This document shows, piece by piece, positions 7,663 to 15,012 of a stretch of 64,000 nt of DNA. Position 1 is the first letter of the stretch. Every line of letters starts with the position of its first letter. The notes under the pieces are model-generated. The model was not told the origin of the DNA, made no database searches, and saw nothing but the letters and a program-made list of their open reading frames with translations. Position numbers and translations under genes: made by a program. This DNA comes from Bacteroidales bacterium (GTDB lineage Bacteria > Bacteroidota > Bacteroidia > Bacteroidales > Paludibacteraceae), in contig SUXE01000013.1 in the NCBI GenBank assembly GCA_015061115.1, forward strand, positions 1-64,000, read 5' to 3'.

Positions 7663-7695
7663 TAACGGTTTTCAGTTTGAGAACCGTTATTTTTG
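7663..7695 (+). promoter_or_regulatory. Promoter with overlapping inverted repeat
   Basis: TATTTTTG (7688-7695) fits the -7 box. TAACGGTT (7663-7670) and AACCGTTA (7682-7689) form a perfect 8-bp inverted repeat covering the -33 region, which could be an operator. The start codon follows at 7726. Confidence 0.45.
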
Positions 7696-7725
7696 TACCG
7701 TTGAAATTATAAACATTTTTCGACT

Positions 7726-8817
7726 ATGAAAAAAGCAATCATAACCTTGTTTTCGGCATTGGCACTCACAGCCTGTCAAAACAACCAACCAACTAATATT
7801 CAGAACGATATGGACAATACAACAATCAATTCAGAACCCCTGACCGCCCGTCAGAAGGGGCTCGCCGCGTGTGCCTGTGTAATGGCGCAGGGCGACTTGC
7901 CAAAACTTGAAAACGAAGTCCGTAAGGCACTCGACAACGGCGTAACAACCAACGAGTTGAAAGAGGCATTCTCGCAACTCTACGCATACACTGGATTTCC
8001 GCGCTCGTTGAACGCTTTGGGCGTATTGAACAAGGTAATCAGCCAAAATCCCGACCCGAAATGGCAGGAAGGCAAGCCGTGGACACGTCCCGCACTTTGG
8101 GACGACGCCCGCAAAGTCTACGAACAGGGCAAGGCGGTGCAGACCAAAGTTTCGGGACGTGAGTTCAATTACGACTTCTGTCCGCAAGACGACTACTACC
8201 TCAAATCGCACCTTTTCGGCGACATTTTTGCGGGCGACATTCTCAACGCCGCCGACCGTGAAATAGTTACCGTTGCGGCGTTAAGCGGCTTGCAAGACGT
8301 TGACCCTCAACTTGCTGCGCACAAACGCGGCGCGGTGAATATGGGCAATTCTCAGGCACTTGTTGACGAACTCTGCGCTTTTCTCGACAAGGAAGGCTAC
8401 ACTCTCAAAAGCCATTTTGCGAAAGGCAATCCCAACGTAAATTACGCACAATATTTCATCGGTAACAGTTATCTCAACCCGTTGCAGCCCAAGAATTTGA
8501 ACGACGGAGAAAAGACCGTCCTTCCGTTGGCAAACGTAACCTTTGAGCCGGGCTGCTGCAACAATTGGCACATCCACCACGGCGCACACCAAATATTGAT
8601 TTGCGTATCGGGTCGCGGATGGTATCAGGAATGGGGCAAACCCGCCGTCGCCCTCAACCCCGGCGACGTAATCGACATTCCCGAAGGCGCAAAGCACTGG
8701 CACGGAGCACAGAAAGACTCGTGGTTTCAGCACATCGCAACGCACGTAGCCACCGGCGGCAAAGAGAGCAACGAATGGCTCGAAGCGGTGAGCGACGAGG
8801 AATACAACAAATTGTGA
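7726..8817 (+). CDS. Carboxymuconolactone decarboxylase-cupin fusion lipoprotein
   Basis: This 363-residue protein has a lipoprotein signal (KKAIITLFSALALTACQNN), two carboxymuconolactone-decarboxylase-like (AhpD fold) segments (about residues 45-105 and 145-215), and a C-terminal cupin (about 265-345). The cupin shows NNWHIHHGAHQILICV and PEGAKHWHG, supplying several histidines for a metal. Related fused genes are often found with aldo/keto reductases and flavodoxins in Bacteroidetes and are annotated as decarboxylase/cupin; the reaction is not established. The paired redox cysteines of AhpD are not obvious. It has its own promoter with putative AraC sites, and the AraC gene follows 59 bp later. 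Confidence 0.85.
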   Translation: MKKAIITLFSALALTACQNNQPTNIQNDMDNTTINSEPLTARQKGLAACACVMAQGDLPKLENEVRKALDNGVTTNELKEAFSQLYAYTGFPRSLNALGVLNKVISQNPDPKWQEGKPWTRPALWDDARKVYEQGKAVQTKVSGREFNYDFCPQDDYYLKSHLFGDIFAGDILNAADREIVTVAALSGLQDVDPQLAAHKRGAVNMGNSQALVDELCAFLDKEGYTLKSHFAKGNPNVNYAQYFIGNSYLNPLQPKNLNDGEKTVLPLANVTFEPGCCNNWHIHHGAHQILICVSGRGWYQEWGKPAVALNPGDVIDIPEGAKHWHGAQKDSWFQHIATHVATGGKESNEWLEAVSDEEYNKL

Positions 8818-8841
8818 TTAAACAAATTCCGCAAAAATTAT

Positions 8842-8849
8842 TACATTTG
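8842..8849 (+). promoter_or_regulatory. -7 box for the AraC gene
   Basis: TACATTTG matches TAnnTTTG and lies 28 bp before the ATG at 8877. No good -33 box was found. Confidence 0.4.
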
Positions 8850-8876
8850 CACCATAATCCAAAACCGCAGAAAACT

Positions 8877-9764
8877 ATGCAAGAAATCAATTTCAATACC
8901 GTCCAACAGTTCAACGACTTCTACGGCATCGAAACTCTGCATCCGCTTGTGAGCGTGTTCAGGTACAATAAGTCGGTAATCGTTGAAGAAAGCAATGTGC
9001 ATTACGGCGTTTACGCGCTGTTTCTCAAAGAGAACAAGGGTTGCAAACTCTCTTACGGCCGCACAAAATACGATTTTGACGAGATGACCGTAACATCTTT
9101 TGCGCCCGGTCAGACCATCCACGTGGCACCCAACCCCGACGTGCCTACGCCCAAATGGACGGCGTTGGTGTTTCATCCCGATTTTCTTGCACGCACGCAG
9201 TTGGGACGGCAGATGTCGCGCTACGAATTTTTCTCCTATTCGAGCAACGAGGCTCTGCACCTCTCCACGGGCGAAATTGAGATTTTCCGCAGCGTTTTGG
9301 ATATGATAAGTCAGGAACTCCGCCACGCCATCGACAAGCACACACGCGAACTAATTGTCTCAAACATCGAGTTGCTGTTGAATTATTGCCTGAGGTTTTA
9401 CGACCGACAGTTCATCACGCGCGAGGAGATCAATCATGCGACGGTGCAGCGTTTCGAGTCGCTTTTGGACGATTATCTGACCGAAAAGGCAGAAACTAAC
9501 GGTATTCCAACAGTGGCTTATTTCGCTGAACAATGCAACCTTTCAGCTGGTTACTTTGGTGAGCTGGTAAAAGTGGAAACAGGCAAAACGGCACAAGATT
9601 TTATCGCAGACAAGATAATCCGACAAGCTAAAGAACTACTTAACAACCAAACGTTAAGCATCGCACAGGTGTCCGATCATCTTGGCTTTGGCTATCCTCA
9701 ACATTTCATACGCTTCTTCAAACGTAAAACAGGAAAGACTCCGACAGAATACAGAGCCGCATAG
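8877..9764 (+). CDS. AraC-family transcriptional regulator
   Basis: This 295-residue protein has an AraC-like ligand-binding N-terminal domain (about residues 1-170) and a C-terminal double helix-turn-helix (about 205-295). The latter includes VAYFAEQCNLSAGYFGELVK and IAQVSDHLGFGYPQHFIRFF, then FKRKTGKTPTEYR. The start at 8877 is preferred because the long upstream extension overlaps the cupin gene in another frame. It probably controls the neighbouring oxidoreductases, like YqhC for aldehyde stress; this is inference from gene order and the tandem repeats at 7630. Base composition shifts to lower GC near 9480, inside the gene, so its DNA-binding end may have a different origin from the rest. 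Confidence 0.85.
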   Translation: MQEINFNTVQQFNDFYGIETLHPLVSVFRYNKSVIVEESNVHYGVYALFLKENKGCKLSYGRTKYDFDEMTVTSFAPGQTIHVAPNPDVPTPKWTALVFHPDFLARTQLGRQMSRYEFFSYSSNEALHLSTGEIEIFRSVLDMISQELRHAIDKHTRELIVSNIELLLNYCLRFYDRQFITREEINHATVQRFESLLDDYLTEKAETNGIPTVAYFAEQCNLSAGYFGELVKVETGKTAQDFIADKIIRQAKELLNNQTLSIAQVSDHLGFGYPQHFIRFFKRKTGKTPTEYRAA

Positions 9765-9797
9765 GATTCGTATATATAACCTATATAACCTTGAATT

Positions 9798-9902
9798 GTG
9801 ATAGACGGCATTAAATGGCAGTTAAAGCAGATGCAAACTAAAGGTATTATCCGTCGTGTTGGTCCTGACAAGGGTGGACATTGGGAGACTGTTAATCAGT
9901 AA
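9798..9902 (+). pseudogene. AlbA_2 protein remnant (C-terminal end)
   Basis: One frame reads IKWQLKQMQTKGIIRRVGP and then DKGGHWETVNQ before a stop at 9902. It closely matches the last 35 residues of the intact AlbA_2 protein (IKNLQAKGIIRRVGPDKGG, HWEMIDN). Upstream the frame runs into stops and there is no start. It is a clear fragment of a second copy of that gene type. Confidence 0.85.
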
Positions 9903-10115
9903 TATATATCCGATATTGAAGGGACTTAAAAATACAGCAATGTTGATAGCTAATTTTAAATAAAATAAAATCCTGAAAATTGAAGGGATAATTGTATATT
10001 TGCAATCAAACAAGAAAATAGTTTGAAAAAATAAAACAGTATTGAATGAAATAAATATAGGTTGAATTAACATATTATTAATTAAGCGTTTGCTACTATT
10101 CGAGACTTTCCGAAA
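9903..10115 (+). promoter_or_regulatory. AT-rich upstream region of the restriction-modification gene
   Basis: There is no gene here. TATATTTG at 9995-10002 matches the -7 box and is the best promoter candidate for the gene at 10322. If used, it would give a leader of about 310 bases that contains the nested palindromes at 10116-10278. Confidence 0.35.
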
Positions 10116-10278
10116 ATTTGGCGATTAGAAGAAAATGTCAATCATAGAATAAGTTCAGTAAACGTCCACGTTTTGCGTGGACGAAACTTATTTGATTGAC
10201 AGGTCACGCCAAATACCTCGGAATACAATAAGTGATGTCCACGCTTATTGTATTCCAAAGTATTAAAACGTAACCTGT
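10116..10278. other. Nested palindromes before the restriction-modification gene
   Basis: The first structure pairs four arms in order: 10116-10123 with 10207-10214, 10136-10144 with 10193-10201, 10148-10155 with 10185-10192, and 10163-10170 with 10176-10183. The second has a perfect 13-bp stem (10220-10232 with 10244-10256) inside AATAC/GTATT (10212-10216 with 10260-10264) and an outer 9-of-10 stem (10199-10208 with 10269-10278). The outer arms of the two share bases 10199-10208, so both cannot form fully together. The loop of the second (GTCCACG, 10237-10243) is complementary to CGTGGAC at 10176-10182. It could be a regulatory leader, a recombination site or a mobile element end. Confidence 0.8.
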
Positions 10279-10321
10279 ATCATCGATAAGTTGCTGAACG
10301 CCGTAAAAAGCAAACTAATCA

Positions 10322-13300
10322 ATGATAACAAAAGATAACATAAAGGCTCTACTGAACTATTTCAAATTCACTGAAAACGGCGACTTATATAAAAAAGATT
10401 ATCCAAGTGGTGCAACCATAGAAGTTGACTTCAATAAACGAAAAATCACCTACAACCCTTTGGATGGTGATTTCAAAGAGGGCGAGTTCCCTACGAAGGA
10501 AAAACAGTCAAAGGGTTTTGTTGTTCACAGAGATACTACGCTTAATTTTAACGCAAACGAAAATTTTGTATGCCTCGTTTGTGTTCATTTGCTTTTGGAA
10601 AAAGGCTATGAGCCAAAACATATTGTGTTTGAACCCGCCTTCAAGGTCGGACACATCAACAAACCGTCATACGGTGATATTCTCGTATTTGACAAAGAGT
10701 ATAATCCGCTTGTGCTGATTGAAAATAAGACATTCGACAAGGAATTTAGCAAAGAATGGAATAATATGCAGAAGGACGGAGGGCAACTTTTCAGTTACCT
10801 CGGTCCGCTTGTCAACGAACTTGGATTGTGCGAGAATCTCGTGCTATTTGCAGCCGATTTTGAAGAAAAGCCAATTCTGAAAAATCATATTATCACGTTG
10901 AAAGACAACGAAAAACGCCTCACCGAATTGGACAATCCGAAATCCTTTGCAAATGCGCAAGGCAAATATTTTGAAGTCTGGAGCGAAACCTACGGAAAAT
11001 CGTTTGAAACCAAAGGACTGTTTGAAAACGACATCGAAGCCTATTCGATAGGCAAACTGAAATACACTATTGACGACCTGAAAGAACTCTCGCACGCCGA
11101 AATCCGCCCGATTTATCACGAGTTTGCCACAATTTTGCGTAACCACGCCATCACCGATTTTGAGCATTCGTTCTACATATTGATAGATTTGTTCCTATGC
11201 AAAATTACTGATGAGCGAAAGAATCCCCACGATTTACAATTTTATTACAAGGGCATCACTCGTGACACACCAAAAGAATACTGTTCACGCTTACTAAAAC
11301 TCTATCAAGAAGGGAAAAGCGACTTGTTTCACGTTGAAGTAGTGAACAAAGACGAGAGCGACATCAAGCAAATTTTTGAATATACAAATCGCTCAGTAAC
11401 AAATGGTTTGTATGCAGGAATCAAAGAATTATTCGAGGAAATTAAATTCTACAACATCAAGAAATTCAACTTTATAGATGTAGAAAACAAAGAGGATTTT
11501 GAGAAAAATTTTCAGATTTTAATCAAAATCGCAGCTCTGATTCAAGATATAAACCTAAGCAACAGCGAAACAAACCATTTCTTTGGGGATTTGTTTGAAG
11601 GACTGCTGTCGAAAAACGTACATCAAACTGAAGGTCAGTTTTTTACACCTCTGCCGATTGTGAACTTTATTATAAACTCATTGCCCGAATTTCCAAATTC
11701 AAACAATATAAAAGTCCTCGACTACGCTTGCGGTGCAGGGCATTTTTTGACAGAGTTCGTTAAAAAATACCCCGACGCCAAGGCTTACGGTATTGAAAAA
11801 AGTCAGACTTTGAGCCAAGTTGCCAAAATCGCGACTATCATCAACGGAAGCAAAGATGCGCACATCGTGTTCAAGGATTCGTTGAGTTGTATCAACACCA
11901 ACGAAGTACGGTATCAAGGCTTCGACAAAGACAGTTTTGACTGCATTATAGCCAATCCGCCTTATAGTGTGAAAGGCTTTTTGAACACAATTACACAAAA
12001 GGACAGAAAGCAATTTGCTCTTGTGAAATATGTTGAAGAAAAAGCACTCGACACAAACAACAGCATCGAATGTTTCTTTATCGAACGCACAAAGCATTTT
12101 TTGCGCCCTAACGGTCTTGTTGGCATTGTATTGCCAAGTTCAATTCTATCAAATGGAAATCTTTACATAAAGACACGGGAACTTTTGTTTGCCAATTTCG
12201 ATATCTTGGCTGTCGTAAACCTCAACAGCCGTACATTTGGCTCGACGGGTACCAATACCATTGTGCTGTTTGCCCAACGAGTAAAGAAAAATTCAGAAGG
12301 GCTTTTGCATACGTTCATCGACAAAAAAGACTACACTCAATATCTCAGTTGGGAATCTGTTGACAACTACATCAAAAAACAAGGCTACGACGATTTGGCA
12401 TACCGTGCCTTTATGCAAGAAGACGAGTTGTACGAAGACCTCGAAAAACACGAAGTTTTTGCAGAGTACAGAAGAAGTTTCAAACCGACACCAATAAAGA
12501 AAACACTTCAAATGGAATGGTTTGAAAACTCATCGTATTTCAATGCGGACACGGTATTGACAGCCAAAGAGCGAAAAGAAAAATTTTCGGACTTCTGCAC
12601 AAGCAACGAATACAAAAAACTCGTGGAAGAAGAATACAGAAGGCAGTTCATTGCCTTTGCCAAAGAAATAGAGAGCGACAAACTCAACACATACATCCAA
12701 GTCGCCGACAACAACGTGGCGATACTTCAGTCTCCGCCCGACAAAATTGGAAACAAGAGCAACAAAGCGCAGATTGTAAAGTTCTTGGGCTACGACTGGA
12801 GCAACCGCAAAGGCGACGAAGGCATCAAATACGTTACAAACAAAACAACCAACGAAATCGACGAAGACAAGGCGGACAAAAACGACAAGGATGCGGAAGT
12901 GGTTGAAGCCATTAATTCGATAAAATACATCGATACAACGCTTTACAGCCCCGATGACTGCAACGACAGCACAAAGTTTGCCTACGCCATACGCAAACAC
13001 ATCTACGAACACTGCCGAAAATTCTCTTTTGGCGAAAACAATGTAACATTGCACGAAGATTTTAGCGGTGAAATGAGCGAATTACTTTCTCACGCCCGCC
13101 TTTCTGATATGATAGATTTCAGCCGAACGGAATTTGATAAAACTGTAAAACTCACCGCCGACAAGAAGATTGAGATTCAAAGCAAGTTTCCGTTGGTGAA
13201 GTTGGGAGGCGAAGATGGTGTTTGTAATATATTAATTGGCGGCACACCTTCAAGAAAAAATGCAGCGTATTTTACAGGCAATCATCTTTGGGTTTCCATT

Positions 13301-14263
13301 GCTGAAATGCGTGGTCAAGTTATCACAGATACAAAAGAGAAAATCACCGACGAAGGTGTAAAAAACTCAAATGTCAAATTGATTCCAAAGGGGACAACAC
13401 TTTTGAGTTTCAAACTAAGTATTGGTAAAACTGCAATTGCAGGTGCAGATTTGTATACTAATGAAGCCATTGCTGCATTGATACCAAAGGATAAGAAAAC
13501 AATTGCTGACAAATACTTGTTTTCATTATTCAATGGAAAAATGATTGATTTGGAAAATGTTGGGAATAAGGCATTTGGAAAAAGTTTGAACAGTGTATAT
13601 TTGAACAACGAAGTCAAAATCCCCCTTCCACCGCTCGACATCCAAAACCAAATCGTTTCCGAATGTGAAAAAGTTGATGAGGAATACAATAACAGCCGAA
13701 TGACGGTAGAGGAGTACAAGAGGAAAAGAATAGAAGTACTGAATAGTACGAAAGGAGAAAACAAAGCCTTAAAAACAATTTGTGATATGAAAGCGGGCAA
13801 GTTTGTTTCTGCTAAAGACATCTACGATGAAAAACAAGAGGGAATGTATCCTTGTTATGGTGGTAACGGATTGCGAGGATATACAAAAGACTTTACTCAC
13901 GATGGTACTTTCCCTTTGATTGGTCGACAAGGTGCGTTATGTGGAAATGTGTGTATGGCATTTGGAAAGTTCCACGCAACTGAACACGCAGTGGCAGTAA
14001 CACCTTTTGATGAAATTGATGTTTTTTGGTTAAGATATGAATTAGAACACTTGAATTTGAATCAATATGCAACAGGTGCAGCACAACCTGGATTATCAGT
14101 AAACAAAATTCTTGAAATAAATTGTCTTGTTCCGCCCCTTGCCGAACAACGGCGTATCGTTTCCGAAATTGAAGCCTACGAAGCCAAGATTTCAAAAGCC
14201 AAATCCGTAATGCAAGGCTGTGCTGAAAGGAAGAAAAAGATTTTGGAGAAGTGGCTGAAATAA
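10322..14263 (+). CDS. Single-chain restriction-modification enzyme, type IIB/IIG (AloI-like)
   Basis: This 1313-residue protein joins all activities of a restriction system. Residues 119-136 (GDILVF, VLIENKT) give the D-x14-E-x-K core of a PD-(D/E)XK nuclease. An N6-adenine methylase follows, with FFTP, DYACGAGHF at about 467 and NPPY at 545-548. The C-terminal third carries two HsdS-like target-recognition units, each closed by a conserved helix region (PPLDIQNQIVSECEKVDEEY; PPLAEQRRIVSEIEAYEAKI). No helicase motifs are seen, so it is not type I. The order nuclease-methylase-two specificity domains in one chain is that of AloI-type enzymes, which cut on both sides of a split site. It is probably active both as methylase and nuclease. 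Confidence 0.9.
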   Translation: MITKDNIKALLNYFKFTENGDLYKKDYPSGATIEVDFNKRKITYNPLDGDFKEGEFPTKEKQSKGFVVHRDTTLNFNANENFVCLVCVHLLLEKGYEPKHIVFEPAFKVGHINKPSYGDILVFDKEYNPLVLIENKTFDKEFSKEWNNMQKDGGQLFSYLGPLVNELGLCENLVLFAADFEEKPILKNHIITLKDNEKRLTELDNPKSFANAQGKYFEVWSETYGKSFETKGLFENDIEAYSIGKLKYTIDDLKELSHAEIRPIYHEFATILRNHAITDFEHSFYILIDLFLCKITDERKNPHDLQFYYKGITRDTPKEYCSRLLKLYQEGKSDLFHVEVVNKDESDIKQIFEYTNRSVTNGLYAGIKELFEEIKFYNIKKFNFIDVENKEDFEKNFQILIKIAALIQDINLSNSETNHFFGDLFEGLLSKNVHQTEGQFFTPLPIVNFIINSLPEFPNSNNIKVLDYACGAGHFLTEFVKKYPDAKAYGIEKSQTLSQVAKIATIINGSKDAHIVFKDSLSCINTNEVRYQGFDKDSFDCIIANPPYSVKGFLNTITQKDRKQFALVKYVEEKALDTNNSIECFFIERTKHFLRPNGLVGIVLPSSILSNGNLYIKTRELLFANFDILAVVNLNSRTFGSTGTNTIVLFAQRVKKNSEGLLHTFIDKKDYTQYLSWESVDNYIKKQGYDDLAYRAFMQEDELYEDLEKHEVFAEYRRSFKPTPIKKTLQMEWFENSSYFNADTVLTAKERKEKFSDFCTSNEYKKLVEEEYRRQFIAFAKEIESDKLNTYIQVADNNVAILQSPPDKIGNKSNKAQIVKFLGYDWSNRKGDEGIKYVTNKTTNEIDEDKADKNDKDAEVVEAINSIKYIDTTLYSPDDCNDSTKFAYAIRKHIYEHCRKFSFGENNVTLHEDFSGEMSELLSHARLSDMIDFSRTEFDKTVKLTADKKIEIQSKFPLVKLGGEDGVCNILIGGTPSRKNAAYFTGNHLWVSIAEMRGQVITDTKEKITDEGVKNSNVKLIPKGTTLLSFKLSIGKTAIAGADLYTNEAIAALIPKDKKTIADKYLFSLFNGKMIDLENVGNKAFGKSLNSVYLNNEVKIPLPPLDIQNQIVSECEKVDEEYNNSRMTVEEYKRKRIEVLNSTKGENKALKTICDMKAGKFVSAKDIYDEKQEGMYPCYGGNGLRGYTKDFTHDGTFPLIGRQGALCGNVCMAFGKFHATEHAVAVTPFDEIDVFWLRYELEHLNLNQYATGAAQPGLSVNKILEINCLVPPLAEQRRIVSEIEAYEAKISKAKSVMQGCAERKKKILEKWLK

Positions 14264-14336
14264 TCAGTGTTTTCTGTGTCGTCTGTGCGAAAATCTGATT
14301 TTCCCCCAAATTCGGGTAATTCTTTCCGAAATCCGT

Positions 14337-14960
14337 CTACCACAACTTCATTGTGGTATCAACCACAAACGGTACATACATAAAAAACAATGCCACTTGT
14401 TCCCAAAGGCCTTCGTTGTTGATAAATGTGTTGCGGAATCGTTCTTTGTCGCTCATTACAAAGAAGATAAATGAAGTGAGTGCTAGCAGGAACGCTCCTA
14501 TTTTAACAAAACCAACGGTTGTGTTTCCGCATTTCAGTTCCAAGATACTGTTAGTCAGCGGGAAAAACAAGAGCAACATAAATCCAATAGCAGCACCAAC
14601 ACCATGGATTTTTGCCGAAAGTGTCAAACTATCTTTCTGCTCGTTTACACTGAATAGTCCAGAGAGTACACCCGCACCAATAGCAAATGCCAGTATTTCT
14701 ACAAATTCTATCGATGCAAGCGTTGGCGAGATTGGCTTTGCCGCCTCATAATAGACAAACGCCGTGTATGTCAGTACAACACCAAGCCACAAAAGCCACA
14801 ACCTATATATATGACGCACTGGACTTTCGGGGCTTCCGAGCATACTCATTGCCATTTTTCGCCAATCATAATTTTTATAGAAAAATTTCAGTATAAACGG
14901 CACCAAAAACTCGCCAACCACAGTGGCAAGCAGAAGAATATAAAACGCATTTATTGCCAT
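14337..14960 (-). CDS. DUF998-like integral membrane protein
   Basis: This 207-residue protein has about six hydrophobic helices and the GSPESPV loop followed by YRLWLLWLG that I associate with DUF998 membrane proteins. Function is unknown. It reads leftward, convergent with the restriction-modification gene (73 bp apart), and lies downstream of the M3 peptidase beyond a hairpin. It could belong to the island or to the flank. Confidence 0.65.
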   Translation of the reverse strand: MAINAFYILLLATVVGEFLVPFILKFFYKNYDWRKMAMSMLGSPESPVRHIYRLWLLWLGVVLTYTAFVYYEAAKPISPTLASIEFVEILAFAIGAGVLSGLFSVNEQKDSLTLSAKIHGVGAAIGFMLLLFFPLTNSILELKCGNTTVGFVKIGAFLLALTSFIFFVMSDKERFRNTFINNEGLWEQVALFFMYVPFVVDTTMKLW

Positions 14961-14964
14961 AATG

Positions 14965-15003
14965 TTATAAAACAGGCTATCGTAACCTGTTATGGTTTTA
15001 TAA
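14965..15003 (-). terminator. Hairpin after the M3 peptidase gene
   Basis: AACAGG (14971-14976) pairs with CCTGTT (14986-14991); on the minus strand the stem is followed by TTTATA. Outer bases TTATAAAA and TTTTATAA can also pair. It lies 10 bp past the peptidase stop codon. It differs from the terminator at 225-256 after the duplicated end. Confidence 0.5.
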
Positions 15004-15012
15004 ATTCAGCAT

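Noticed and set aside
8281-8745. Antisense frame in the decarboxylase-cupin gene
   Set aside because: The opposite strand has clear domains; this frame is a by-product of GC-rich codons.
12530-13054. Long antisense frame in the restriction gene
   Set aside because: Composition mirrors the codon pattern of the plus strand gene and the product looks like no protein; a shadow.
10322-14263. Type I restriction enzyme subunit
   Set aside because: No helicase motor motifs; all functions are fused in one chain as in type IIB enzymes.
14338-14358. Hairpin ACCACAA/TTGTGGT as a terminator
   Set aside because: It overlaps the last codons of the DUF998 gene and no T run follows on either strand.
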